Of a stretch of DNA of 64,000 bases, positions 10,039 to 21,619 are shown in pieces. The translations under genes were made by a program, and so were the position numbers. Origin of the DNA: Clonostachys chloroleuca (Eukaryota > Ascomycota > Sordariomycetes > Hypocreales > Bionectriaceae); assembly GCA_037952775.1 (NCBI GenBank), contig JBANAY010000004.1, positions 3,968,001 through 4,032,000 on the forward strand, written 5' to 3'. Each line of letters begins with the position of its first letter. The stretch's first letter is position 1. A model generated the notes under the pieces. That model was given only the letters and a program-made list of their open reading frames with translations. It was not told where the DNA came from and did no database searches.

Positions 10039-11676
10039 ATGAGGCTTATAAACTCTACCGACTTCGAGCCTGCCGAGTTCTTTGGGGATGAGATTCCGCC
10101 CTATGCTATCTTGTCACATACATGGGGCTATGGCGAGGTTGAGCTCCGTGACGTGTTAGCAGGATCCTTCCACGACCGTGAGGGCTTTGCCAAGCTGCAG
10201 GGCTGCTGCGCTCAGGCAGCCAATGATGGCCTCGCCTGGGTCTGGATTGATACGTGCTGCATCGATAAATCATCGAGCGCCGAGCTGTCAGAAGCCATCA
10301 ACTCGATGTACTCGTGGTACCGGAACGCAGAGGTCTGCTATGTATACCTATTCGACGTTCCAGCTCTAGATCCTTTCTTAGACAAGCACAAATTTCAGAA
10401 GGCTCGGTGGTTCACCAGAGGCTGGTGTCTCCAAGAGTTGATTGCTCCTCGGGAAGTCGAGTTCTATGCAGAGGATTGGTCTGAATTGGGAACGAAGTGG
10501 ACTTTACAAGCGACAATATCCGAAATCACTTCAATTCCAGCCTCAGTCCTCCTTCACCAGAAACAACCAGCACAGTTTCCTGTTGCTCAGAGAATGTCAT
10601 GGGCATCCAGGCGCTATACAAAGCGAGAGGAAGATATGGCATACTGCCTCTTGGGCATGTTTGATATCAATATGCCTTTACTGTACGGGGAGGGTAAAAA
10701 GGCCTTCATTCGACTCCAGCAGGAGATTTTGAAACGGGAAGTAGACTACAGCATCTTTCTCTGGCGGTCAACTGCTATTCATGATGCCACGGGTCTTCTT
10801 TGTGATAGACCACACTGCTTTCCGGTCGAAGGTGTTCCTATTATTTCTGGAGGATCATGTAAATATTCCGAAATCTCTGCATCCGATCTTCCCCTCAAGT
10901 CAGGGTCAGAGCGTATTAAGCTGCCAGAAGTCACGCCGCGAGGTCTTGAGATGACGCTATATACACGGGCATACCAAGCCAACACTCAACTTGCTTGGAT
11001 CTATCTAACCTACAAAGGGGGTTTGATTTTCCTCGTCTTGAACAGAAAGAGCCTCGATCACAAGCACTACCGAACTCGCGTCGGCTACATCGAGGTTATG
11101 GGAATGGGTCGAGATCCAACGGGCTACATCACAAGTCTGAGTGACTACGAGCACATCACTACCGCGATATTCACGGAGCTTGTCATTCCTCAAATTGAAG
11201 TCCGGACACTAGACTTTAAGGTTTGGCTTCAATCCAAGACCAACGAAGAATTGTATATTGCTGAGATATATCCACCTGGGTATGACTTGGTATTTCGCGA
11301 GGGTGCACTTAGCACTGAATTAAACCCCGTCGACTGTCCTGATATCTTCTTCCTTCTGGTTTCCGTTAAGGGTACCCCGGAAAAGTTCATTGTCGCATTC
11401 AACCTTTTTCACACTGCTTGGGCTTATAAGATCCGCAAACACACGTCAGATACGAGTCTAGAATCAGCAGCAAAGGAAAGCTGGGCTGGGGCTGTTGAGG
11501 ATGACACTGATAGAGCCATATCTCGCCTCTCAAGCGGTAGCTATATCATAGTTTCAGCAAAGACAAGAGCGCGCTCTAGCCGAGCGTACTTATACATAAC
11601 GCTCATCCCTGCGGCATACTCAACAGACATATCGCTTCCAAGGACAATCGTCCCCCGAATTCAGCAAGCCAGATAG
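10039..11676 (+). CDS. HET-domain protein (heterokaryon incompatibility type)
   Basis: A single uninterrupted exon of 545 residues. The start MRLINSTDFEPAEFF followed by PPYAILSHTWG is the canonical N-terminus of HET-domain proteins, so the start is well supported. The other HET blocks follow in order: WVWIDTCCIDKSSSAELSEAI near residues 68-88, the YRNAEVCYVYL strand, ARWFTRGWCLQEL near 120, and the RMSWASRRYTKREEDMAYCLL and LYGEGKKAFIRLQ region that closes the domain near 200-230. The remaining 300 residues have no repeat or known domain that I recognise; no WD40, ankyrin or NACHT module is visible. HET domains can trigger programmed cell death on nonself recognition. Most copies in mould genomes have no known partner. 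It lies between the dioxygenase and an MFS gene but need not belong functionally with them. Confidence 0.9.
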   Translation: MRLINSTDFEPAEFFGDEIPPYAILSHTWGYGEVELRDVLAGSFHDREGFAKLQGCCAQAANDGLAWVWIDTCCIDKSSSAELSEAINSMYSWYRNAEVCYVYLFDVPALDPFLDKHKFQKARWFTRGWCLQELIAPREVEFYAEDWSELGTKWTLQATISEITSIPASVLLHQKQPAQFPVAQRMSWASRRYTKREEDMAYCLLGMFDINMPLLYGEGKKAFIRLQQEILKREVDYSIFLWRSTAIHDATGLLCDRPHCFPVEGVPIISGGSCKYSEISASDLPLKSGSERIKLPEVTPRGLEMTLYTRAYQANTQLAWIYLTYKGGLIFLVLNRKSLDHKHYRTRVGYIEVMGMGRDPTGYITSLSDYEHITTAIFTELVIPQIEVRTLDFKVWLQSKTNEELYIAEIYPPGYDLVFREGALSTELNPVDCPDIFFLLVSVKGTPEKFIVAFNLFHTAWAYKIRKHTSDTSLESAAKESWAGAVEDDTDRAISRLSSGSYIIVSAKTRARSSRAYLYITLIPAAYSTDISLPRTIVPRIQQAR

Positions 11677-11900
11677 AGTCACGAGGCCCTTATGTATTGA
11701 ATAGAGAATGTCGCTAATCCACTTCATGTAATAATCAAAGCTCGTGTGCAATACATCTCACTAACTAAACTCTTCTATAAGAATCAAGAAACATGGCCAG
11801 ATCTAATGGTTCCAAGGCCACAAAGCAAAGGTAATCTAAACTAGACCGTCTATTCTAATTTTTCACAGCCCTGTAAGCATGAAGCGTGTCCCAAGTGGCC

Positions 11901-13552
11901 TCAGGGAGAATCTGTAGACTCAGCCAAGGGTTTCTTTTTAATGAAGAATCCAGTCACAAAGGTTACACCAGCTACAGCGGTATAAAAAGACCACATTATG
12001 TGTAACGCCTGGATGTATGTCACCTTGTTCACCACCTGTGTTGAGTCTGCATTCTCCTCTTTCAGGGCAATACTTCCACTGCCGATAGTCCGCTGAATTA
12101 GGACTGTTCCGATGACAATGGAAATGGAACTGAAGAGACTTCGAAGAAAGTTGAAAGCTGCCATAGCTGCTGCTGTGTCTCGCTGGCGTAGATGGTTTTG
12201 CAAGGCAATCATGGGGCTTTGGAACATTGTTCCTGCTCCACTCCCAGCAAGTATCTGAAATATGATAATCTTGGGCCAGTTTCTTGATTCGTCCAACAGA
12301 ATAAAGAGGCCGTTTCCCAAACACATTAATGCTGATCCAAGAATAATCAGTATGTCGTATCTTCCTGTCCTCCTGATTATATACCCTCCACTCATTGTCA
12401 TAGCTGAAAGTGGAAGAATCAGCGCAAATAAGGTTATTCCAGAGATCAGTGGCTTCATATCCAAGATAATCTGAAAATATAAGGGCAAGAAGAAATCGAA
12501 GGAGATGAAGACAAAAGAATGTAGGCATGCAACAACAAAAGCAGCAATGTTGGTACCCTTCTGAAATATCCTGAAGGGGATGGTGGGTGATGTAGCAAAC
12601 TTGGCTTCCCAAATCACAAACAAGACCAAAATTAGCGCCCCAAAAAGTATGAGACAGATTACTTTGGGCGATTTCCAGGGAGAAAGGCCACCGGAGCCGA
12701 TTTCTAATCCATATAGGAAGGAGATAGTTCCCCCAATGACCAAAATGAAGCCTATCCAATCGATATCTCGAATCCCTTCGGTGAATTGACTCTTTCGAGT
12801 CTCAATCTTGAGGAAGAAGAAAAGAACAAGAAGTGCTATCCCATCCAGAGGAAGATTTATATAAACTTCAGAACAAGTTAGTTTCACTCAGATTAATTCT
12901 TTAACTCGGAAGAGAGTGACGTACAACACCACCGCCATCCTATCGACTGGGTGAATATTCCACCCAGGAGGGGTCCAATTGCACTTGAAACGCCCCAAAC
13001 AGCGCCAGTCATGCCGTAATATTTAGCGCGGTCTCCCAGACTAAATATATCGCCAATGACGATTGTCACGAGGACCAGAGAGCCTCCGCCCCCGAGACCC
13101 TGGATCACACGTCCCCCAATAAGCATATTGCTTGACGATGCAAGCGCACATATAAGGCTCCCAGCCATAAAAGTCGCAGCTGCGGCCATGATGGTACTTT
13201 TGCGGCCGAATATATCGGACGCCTTGCTCCATATGAGCATTGAAGCTGTGTTTGCAAGGTTATAGCCTCCACCAATCCAAGCATATTGCTGAGTTGTGGT
13301 GCCCAAAGTTTTGGCGATACTTGGCAGAGCGGTAGTAACAATCGTGATGTCTAATGCTCCGAGGAACAGTGTGAGGCAGAGAGAGAACATCACAAGTCGC
13401 CGCTGCCAACTCTTCATCACAGGCGGGGAGAAAGACGGGTCTGTTGATGATGATCGAGGTCTTTCATCGTGACAAGCTTCCTTGGATAACACGTGTCGTG
13501 GCTTCTCCACCGTTTGGGCAACGGTGTTCGAGCTCTTTATGCTGGCCGACAT
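11901..13552 (-). CDS. MFS exporter, DHA2-like (14-TM) type
   Basis: Two exons (13552-12925 and 12865-11901) with a 59-nt intron encode 530 residues. The frame runs GWRWC then FYINLPLDG across the join, which is the standard junction motif of 14-TM drug:H+ antiporters. A cytosolic N-terminus of about 50 residues precedes the first helix (LFLGALDITIVTTALPSI, motif D1-like). Motif A follows (SDIFGRKSTI), then motif B (GGRVIQGLGGGGSLVL) and motif C (GPLLGGIFTQSIGWRW). The C-terminus ends in a short charged tail. Such proteins sit in the plasma membrane and export toxins or metabolites. The gene converges on the HET gene. Its promoter holds two exact CGGTTCGG copies, as does that of the dioxygenase at 8.4 kb, suggesting shared control. 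The substrate is unknown. Confidence 0.9.
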
Positions 13553-13677
13553 GATTCTTCAACAAAATTTCAATCTAAAACCTACCGTCAATCGAAGTGA
13601 GGAATACTTCAGAATTCTAGCAAGCTATATCTTAACATTATGACTAAATTACGACAGTTTGGCATATGTGTAGGTAT

Positions 13678-13696
13678 CGGTTCGGTGTCGGTTCGG
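13678..13696. promoter_or_regulatory. Paired CGGTTCGG motifs in MFS promoter
   Basis: Exact CGGTTCGG copies occur at 13678-13685 and 13689-13696, spaced 11 bp start to start, about one helical turn. They lie 126-144 bp upstream of the MFS start codon. The same octamer pair is in the dioxygenase promoter. The regulatory role is inferred. Confidence 0.45.
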
Positions 13697-14729
13697 ACCC
13701 GCCAACTACATCCTAGCACTCCTATGTGCTTATTCGTCAGATTCGCGTCAAAGGCCACCGTAAATTTATGGTAAACAACTCGTTAAATTGATACGCTTGA
13801 CCTAAAAAGATGTAATGGAACAATCTTGGTACTGTACATGGCTAAATAGGTACCCGTATGGTCTTCTTCTTTCTCTTCAACATTCAACACGCCTTATCCA
13901 TCCAGCTTAAGTGCTGACTAGGCATGTTGCCAAGCCCATTTGAAGGCGGAGCAATCACTTGAAAAGCCGTATAACCTCAGCCCTGATAAATGGGATCCTG
14001 ATGGGGCAATTGATGCAAAAAAGAAATCTCGACTCGCGCCACCATAAATCAACTCGCTCCTCGTCTCCAGTTGTGTATACAGGTCGCTTTCTTCAAGACC
14101 GATTGCTGTAATAGCTTCGAGATGTTTCTGTTGCGCTTTGTTTCTCTTTTGTGTTGGTCTTCAACAAAATTATCGGTTGGGTTGGTGGGGCAGAAGTGCT
14201 CGGTGGTTCGGTATGAAAGTCTTGCCAGGCTGTGAAAATTGTTCTACCCAAGTGCATAGAGATGGTGTGTGACGGTTGCATCTTCAATTCTTAAGTCATA
14301 TAACCACAAAGTGATCCTTCAACGATGATCAAAGGTTCGGTATTTCACTAAACATAAAACGTATGGTTTATTCATTCACTTGAATTAAGACTTAGAAGGC
14401 CATAGGAGAAATTTATTAATCCCCAGAGGTATCTTACTCCAACTTCCCATATTAGTCAATGCATGATACCATTGGTTAGGCAAAAAAAACATCCCATTTC
14501 TCGGTTCGGCTCGGGAGGGGAACCCGGGCGGAGGTCCATTTCCCGAGACCATCCAGTCGAGAATGATCAAAGCAGAAACAACACGTTGAAACTTAAGAAC
14601 ATGGATAATATCAGTCCTTGAAAGATACAATGGCATTGACTATGTAGCAGTATGTAAGTAAAATCAAGTGCTCTACGCTTTTGCTTTCGAACGCTATGCA
14701 GCCCTAGTTAGTTGCTTTCTCTACGACGG
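13697..14729. other. Intergenic, distal to MFS promoter
   Basis: No gene recognised. It has one further exact CGGTTCGG at 14502-14509 and GGTTCGG half-sites near 14205-14211 and 14334-14340, so the motif cluster extends beyond the MFS promoter. Confidence 0.5.
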
Positions 14730-15798
14730 TCAGCAACGTGCATTGTGATAATTCCAGTGGTATGCATCCAAAAGTCCATAAAAATGCAGGCCCGCCCCAA
14801 CGACCACAAAACAATGAAATATCTGGTGGGAAGTTCCCCAGATGTGGAACTTCTCAGGCCATCTCGACTCCGGAAAGTGCGTCTACCCTCATCAGCAGGG
14901 ACGTTCTGCAAACTGCGAAAGAAGATCAACTATTGGGGGGAAACGGGAGTAGCATACCGCATAAAAGTAGACGCCAGAGACCATTGCAACGCCTTCTGCG
15001 TAGTAAAACCGCAATCCAGTCTGTTTGTCCAGCTGCCAGTATGGGAACATGGTAGCCGCATGGATGATGGGCGCGAGAGCAGAGAAGCCCGTGGCAACCA
15101 GAGTGAGCAGCCGGAGAAGTCGCCATTTGGTACTATCCAGATCGGTGAGAACATTAACGGCCCCGGAGAAGGTTCCCAGTACTACGATCTAGAGCGGCAT
15201 GGGGATTAGCATACCGGAAGGGGGCGTCTGGTTAGCAATAGAGAAGAGTTGGAGCACAAACCATGACCCAATAGGTCTTCTGCAGTGTCGGCTCACAATA
15301 AAAGCCCATGTAAAGCCCTGATACCACGGAACCGATGATCTGGAACACAATTGCAATGAGGTCTAGCCTGACCCAAGCTATGGCATATCCTTCGGAATGG
15401 CACACAAGCGTGTGGTACACGGAACTTATGCCAAAGCAGAAGATGGTGGTTGTAAGATAGATTTGGAAGATGACTTCATCCTGCCAAATAGCCTTCGGGT
15501 AGTTTGATAAGAAGAAGGCATGGAAGAAGAAGCTTGCAGCCAGGGAGACGAGTGCCGGGACCAAGTGAGTGTAAATGTTAACAGTCTCGTTGTGAAGATA
15601 CGCGAGACTCTGTACGCAGCGGGAGACGGACTGGGTGACAGGCCGGTAGCCGGAACGAACGAAACTGTTGTTGGAGTACCAGGAGGGGATTTCGGTGACG
15701 GATAGAAGACGGGGAGGGTAGGAATCAAAATAATGTCTCATTCCGTGCTTTCCGGCATTCATTGAGGAGGTACCGGGCATACGGCGTCGAACAGTCAT
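14730..15798 (-). CDS. PAQR/Izh family seven-TM protein (hemolysin III-related)
   Basis: Three exons (15798-15262, 15188-14958, 14882-14730) with introns of 73 and 75 nt encode 306 residues. Family motifs appear in order: the N-terminal SGYRPVTQSV and LAYLHNETVNIYTHLVPA, then SSVYHTLVCHSE in TM2-3, RLDLIAIVFQIIGS, and the C-terminal HIWGTSHQIFHCFVV. The His residues of SVYH and HQIFH and the Asp of RLDLI match the zinc-site residues of adiponectin-receptor-like proteins. Yeast Izh members are membrane proteins tied to zinc and sterol homeostasis and to osmotin sensing. The first in-frame ATG is at 15798; the frame stays open a little further upstream but without an ATG. The last exon could only be found by splicing over several stops, and it restores the HxxxH motif exactly, so I trust it. 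Confidence 0.88.
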
Positions 15799-16760
15799 GA
15801 TTGGAGGTAGATGTAGACAAGAGTATGGAATAAGCACAGAACGTATGTCATGTCAACATATACCAAGCCAAAGAGAGGAGCGCGGGATTAGTATGTACTT
15901 GAGAGTATGTAATAATTCAAGTGAGGGGATGGCCTCGTGGGCAGACGATGAGAGGAAGCGGAGCTGACGCATTGGCGCTCTTAGCGCTCAATGGCTAAAC
16001 GGATCTCTGAGTGGAGGTTTCTCTGAATGATTAGATGCCGTCACTGGTTCAAGTAGCACCGAGGTGGTATCAGGGCCAAATCAAGAGTTACGGGTCAGTT
16101 CAAACCAGCTATTGCGTGGAGGCTGCAGGTTCGCTTCTCTTATCTCGTTGTCTTTCCCCTCGTCGTTCTCGTCGCTTGAGTCTTTCGGTATTCCTCTCTT
16201 GTCTCATTTACAAGTCACGTGAGGGGTTGCGTAGGCTCAGGCAAGTTGCTGAGATAAGCCCGCATAAATTCCTGGTTGGCGCAAGAAAAAGAAAGTTCAA
16301 TCCGGTCGCTCAGCAACCCGACCGCAGTTGTGAGACACGGCGCGGTGACTCTGGTGAGAGGTTCTGTGGGCGCAAGCGGAAAGAGTCTGATTCGGAAGCA
16401 ATCGAAGTCCCAGAACATCAATTACGGAAAAAACACGTCGCCCTGGATTGGACTCCTGCGTGCGGAAGACGCCAAAAATTTGTGAATGACAGGGGTCCAA
16501 ACCGGACACCAGGTCACATCAAACAATAATGCAGGTAAGCTAGCTCCAGGCTCAATTCACGTTGGGGGAAGCGCACGATGAAGACAATCTTTGAGGCTAA
16601 ATGCGTTTTCTATTGGAGGCCCTATGGTGGACCTAGTACTATGTAATAGTCGACCCCAATCCTCTCCTGCGTATTATCATGACAAATGCTTGTCTCATTA
16701 AGTGTATCCAAAGTTCCCAGCATTATTCTTTCGTATCGTACCCGTATGTGTCAATTCCCT
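15799..16760. other. Intergenic between PAQR gene and GPI-protein gene
   Basis: The open frames here (for example 16035-16529, plus strand) show no family motif. The part next to 15798 probably holds the promoter and leader of the PAQR gene, and the right end is the 3' flank of the GPI-protein gene. Confidence 0.5.
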
Positions 16761-17369
16761 TTACAGAGCAAGAGCAGCGGCGAGCAGGGCAGCACCAGCG
16801 CCGATGGTGAGCTTGCCAACACCACTGCCAGAATCGCTGGTGGCGGAAGCTGAGGCGCTCTCGGTGGAAGAGCCAGTAGCAGAGCCGGAGGCAGAACCGG
16901 AGGACTCGCTCTGGGTAGCGGTAGCGGACTCGGAGCCGGAAGAAGAGTCAGTGCCGCTGGCGCTGGCGCTGGTGACGCCGCTGGTAACGGAGCCAGAGCC
17001 GCTGGCAGAAGGAGCAACAGAGCCAGTCGAGGAGCCGGTGGGGGCGGTTCCAGTGGCGGAGGCAGAGCCAGAAGCTGAGCCAGATCCAGAAGCAGAGGCT
17101 GATCCGGAGGCTGAGCCAGAGGCAGACTGGGAAACACCGTTGGAGACGGATGGGAGGGGGACGACACTGGTCTGCAGGGTGTTCTGGCCAGGCCAGGACA
17201 GGGAGATGCCATCCCAAGAAGTTATGAGGATAGGCTGAGCAGGAATCGAGGTGACAACAGCAGGCTGTGAGGTGACGACAGCAGGTTGGGAGGTGACGAG
17301 AGCGGGCTGCGAAGTCTCCTGGGCACTGACAATGCCAGCGGCAGCAAGGGCAAAGATGGCGGTCTTCAT
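16761..17369 (-). CDS. GPI-anchored Ser/Ala/Gly-rich cell-wall protein
   Basis: A single exon of 202 residues. The N-terminus MKTAIFALAAAGIVSAQ is a clear signal peptide. It is followed by tandem TSQPA[LV]VT-type repeats (about residues 20-45), a short unique segment with SWDGISLSWPGQN, and then a long low-complexity SASGSASG region. The end, GVGKLTIGAGAALLAAALAL, is a typical GPI-attachment signal with a small-residue omega region before a hydrophobic tail. Proteins with this layout are carried to the plasma membrane or wall and are heavily O-mannosylated. No enzymatic domain is visible. The antisense strand also has long open frames here, but these are by-products of the biased GC-rich repeats. 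Confidence 0.88.
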   Translation of the reverse strand: MKTAIFALAAAGIVSAQETSQPALVTSQPAVVTSQPAVVTSIPAQPILITSWDGISLSWPGQNTLQTSVVPLPSVSNGVSQSASGSASGSASASGSGSASGSASATGTAPTGSSTGSVAPSASGSGSVTSGVTSASASGTDSSSGSESATATQSESSGSASGSATGSSTESASASATSDSGSGVGKLTIGAGAALLAAALAL

Positions 17370-19838
17370 ATTGACGGTTATTAGGGACTTTTGCGTCTTG
17401 TTGGAGGAGAGGCTTGTCTGCTGATTGAGTAGAGCGGGATGAAGAACAGCGAAGAGCGGAATGCGGAAAAGGAGATTTAAATCTGACGACGCAGAGCTGG
17501 TTTAATACTGCAGACGGGCATGGCTGAGGCGGGCGTCGGAGGGGTCTTTCGTGTTATTGTGTCTCAGTGCTTGGACCTATCATCCTGCACGTCCTGCTCG
17601 TTGCTTGGCGTGACGTGGATTCACTCCACCCACCAACATCAGGATCAGCAGCCAAGCCAGGCACAGCAGCACTACAAGTGCGCCGGTCCAGCCACCAACT
17701 CGGCTGAGCATCCTGTACTCACCTCTTTCCAATTACTCATGTCCTACCATCCACCGCCGATCATATACTTACACGAGTTTACGGTACCAGCAACAGCAGA
17801 CCGACTGCCTGGTGGTTCGTATTGTGGCAATCGGCACCCAAAGCCAGTACCGTGCCGGTTGGTACAGGAATAGACGTCGTATTACACCATACCAGCATGG
17901 GGTACTCCTCTCAGACCTGGGGTCGGTCACATCATAAAGACCAGGGCAGAGCAAGGCAGCGCGAATTCAACAAACAGGCCCCTGGCTACCTGAACAAGGA
18001 CCCGTACGCACGCACCACGTATCACACAGTGGAGATTGCGACCAGAGGAAGCTGAACGAAAATATTCAGCATGGCGAATTGAATGCGGCGGCAGCGGTGA
18101 CACACACATTGTCTAATTATGGATATGCACGGGGGAAGTCTGTTTGAGCCGGTTACATACTAACATGCTTTAGGCCGAAAGTATGTCAGGAGGTATGCAG
18201 TAATCTGAGAACAGTGCAGGCATGTCTCTGGCGTGTGTGCCAGCTGGGAAATTACCCCCAACGTACTGTGTGAGCTGCCATTCTCCCCACCTCGATGCAT
18301 CGCAGTGAGCACGCACCTCGTATTATTGCCGCCGGCCCGTCAATAACACATTCATGCGGAGGCGGCAGTGAGCCTTACCCTAGTGCCACTTGGGTGCCAT
18401 TGGCTAACAAATCCAGTGCAGGGAGCGCCCTACAAGGATTGAGGAGATTGATGCCAACTACGACAGCTCCTTGTGAAATGGCGAAGTTACCAGGGTAATG
18501 GTGCAAGGTGGTACAATTGATCCGTGAGGAGCACTCTCCTCCAGGCTCTGTCCCTGGTCTTTCATTGGGATCGGGCAAGCATATGTTTATCTTCAAAACC
18601 CCCAGCTCCTGCAAACGTCATTGTGGCATGGGTAGAAGCAGGCTGCTACAACAAATGCCGTTATTTCCCATGGTTCATTTCCCCTTTTCGATGGTGCTAG
18701 TCTGATACCAGTGTCAAGACCGATGGCTCGCTCGCTCGTCCCAAATCTTGCACCAAAGTCCAAAGTGTCTTGATTAGAAACTAAAAAAATGAAATGTCCT
18801 TGGGTGCTCTGCCAAAAACTCACCAAGTCCTTCCACCATGGAGGCCTCGCACTGACCACAGCCTGGAATAATTAGGCTTCCGTAATCCGGAGTATCATAT
18901 CCTTATTTCCGTCCTTGCGCTTTTCCTCGAGCCACGATCTCGGGTTAATATTAATCCAGGCCCGGCTCACTTGTGCCTCAATCACTTACCCTAAATCATC
19001 TCTCACAGCATCCGAACACATCCTGAGTGTGCTGCCACTACTTAGTTGATTGGTTTCAATAAAAAAACAACTGAACACAGTTTATCTAGATCTTTAAATA
19101 TTTATGACATGAGATTAATTTAATGAAGTTACATGCTCAATTCATGTCAATGTGTAGTTTGTGGGCAGAACATCAGATTGATTCACCATCAGATTTACCA
19201 CAAGTGAAGGCTATAAGTGAGCACTACACTGTGCTTAAGGAAGGGTAGTTGATTAAAAAAAAAAATGCCCAATAGGAAAAGTGTTTTATTGCTCCAACAC
19301 TTCCAGCAAAGACTTTCCGTTTGTGTAATGTAGATTCAAAGATTGATGGCGTTTAAAGCTCCCTGACTCATGGTTCATGAGTCAACGGCGCTACTCCGAA
19401 TCGCGTCCAAACAGATTACCCAAATGGGAAAAAGAGCTCTGTAACCCTGGGCTTCCCCCAAACTAATGTGAGTCAATCGATGTTTGGTAATAGGCGACTT
19501 GATATCGCAATCATTGATTACAAATCCCATCACGCTGCAATCGCTCCTTCGTCACGCCCAAACGTTTGAGCCTGCATCGGCGTGGGTCGCTGAGTGAATC
19601 GGTCATTGGTCGCCCTTTTGATGATATTTTCCGAAGCGTCGTGATAAGGCACCACCCCGGAGCTTTATCCGAGCGAACTCGCTATGTGGAGCTACTAAAT
19701 GAACAGAGCAGTCTTTGAAAGGCCGATATTTATTAAATCCCCACTTGCACGCCATCGGTAAATTTGTCAGAATAGAGACAGAGCTACCAACTTTTCTTTC
19801 GCGCTGGGCCTTGCTTCGAGTTGCAAGTTGCACTACCA
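17370..19838. other. Long intergenic stretch
   Basis: Nearly 2.5 kb without a supportable gene. Short open frames have no conserved motif. The left part should hold the promoter of the GPI-protein gene and the right end that of the MFS gene starting at 19839. Around 19,050-19,270 it is AT-rich. I see no tRNA or transposon ends. Confidence 0.5.
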
Positions 19839-21619
19839 ATGCAGTCCTACCTTCAAAACAAGCGCCTCGGCGGCTTGGTGGAGAGCTATCTCCAGCAGGC
19901 TCAGGAAGAAGTTGACCAGCGGCAGGTGGCTGCGGGTTTGGAAAAAGGAGAGCAAGCGAGAAGCGATGCCAAGGTGCCAGCTGCCGATATCCAGGCGCCC
20001 ATTGACAACGACGAGGGGCGTCCTGGCCAAAAAGCATACCCCGTTCAGTCATCTCTTGTTGGGGAACTGCGTGGTGTAGTAGAGCAAACTCGATCGTTAG
20101 CAGATGGGTCAACCGAACAAATACTACTGGTAGATTGGGAAGGGCCTGATGACCCGATATGTGCTCGAAATTGGAGTATAAGCAAACGTGCTCTGGCTAC
20201 GGCTCAGATCTCGCTCATCGGATTTGCTGTTGGAGCGACTTCTGGAATCGATGCGACTGTTATCCCACAAGCTGCAAAGGAATTCGGTGTGAGCCAGATT
20301 GTAGAATCTGTTGCTATAGGTATGCTTTCCATCTGTGTCACTCCGTCTGAAGCTTATTTGCTGATGTGAGTTATGACAACAAAGGGGTATATTTGATAGG
20401 GATTGGCATTGGCTCGCTTGTCGCCGGACCTTTCTCTGAAACGTTCGGGAGAAACGCCGTATACGTTGTATCAATGATCGTATTCATGTGTTGGATCCTG
20501 GGCACAGCCCTGGCTCCTAACATTGCCGCCCAGATTGTTTTCCGGTTTCTCGCTGGGTGCTCCTCGTCTACTCCAATGGTATGTTCTGGAGGATCTGTCG
20601 CCGATATGTGGAACAGCCTGGAGAAGACTTGGAGTTTCCCCTACTACACAACGCTTTCGTTTGTAGGGCCGATGGTGGGATCGATCATGGGGGCATACAT
20701 TGGACCATCTTCTCACATCTTGAGTTGGCGTTGGGCTGAATGGGTGATTCTCATTTTTTCGGGTCTCGTTCTCATATCTGTGGTGGTGACAATGCCCGAA
20801 ACCTACGGCCCATTGATTTTAGAGTGGAAGGCTGCCCACTACCGTCGAATTACAGGAGACTCACGTTTCCGCTCTGAGCATGAGATTGAAGACTCAACCT
20901 TGTTCAGTCGTTTGAGAGTGAGCATGACCCGGCCATTTCTCATGATAACGGAACCAATCATCATAGCCATGACGATGTACCTATCTGTTCTCTATATTGT
21001 GCTCTTCACATTTTTGGTGGGCTGGCCATACATCTTTGAACGTACCTATGGTATTGATCAAGGTTTGGCACACATCATCTTCATCTCTATGATGATAGGG
21101 ACTGTGAGTCCCGCACTTTTGGTCCCATTCGTTTACAAGAAGACAGCCAAGGTTATAAAGCAAGCTCAATCACAGGCCGAAGGTGGGAACAAGAATGCGA
21201 GATTCCATCCTGAGATTCGTTTGTGGTACGGCATGCTCGGTCCTGCAGTGGCCGTCCCAGTATCCTTATTTTGGATGGGTTGGACTGGCTATTCTGACAT
21301 CAGTATCTGGTCACCAATCATAGCATCCGGCTTTTTTGGGTTTGGAGTTACGGGAATCTTCATCTGCGCATACATGTACATCATTGACTCTTATGAGAGT
21401 TACTCCGCCTCAGCGCTCACTTTTGTGGCATTGACTCGGTATGTCATTGCCGGGGGGATGACTGTAGCTGGCATCCCGTTTTACGAGAATATGGGCACGC
21501 ACTACACGCTGACAATTTTGGGTTCAATTTCAATCCTCCTTATGCCTATTCCATACTTACTCTATTTCTTTGGACACCGCTTGAGAGAGAAGAGTAAGTA
21601 CGCGGCTGCGTTGGACTGA
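19839..21619 (+). CDS. MFS transporter, DHA1-like (12-TM)
   Basis: Two exons (19839-20319 and 20385-21619) with a 65-nt intron encode 571 residues; the join reads SVAIG then VYLIGIGIGS. The cytosolic N-terminus is long (about 110 residues) and ends in DPICARNWSISKRA, the DPxNPxNWS-type motif that precedes TM1 in fungal polyamine/multidrug DHA1 carriers. GPFSETFGRNAVYVVS is motif A and the WRWAEWVILIFSG block follows TM5. A central loop carries the MPETYGPLILEWKA motif of this subfamily. It is expected in the plasma membrane and substrates are unknown. The first ATG in frame is 19839. Confidence 0.9.

Noticed and set aside
16035..16130. Possible tRNA-like A/B box strings
   Set aside because: No cloverleaf can be drawn and the spacing is wrong.
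16751..17238. Long open frames antisense to the GPI protein
   Set aside because: They follow from the biased GC-rich repeat composition. The signal peptide and GPI tail fix the minus-strand frame 16761-17369.
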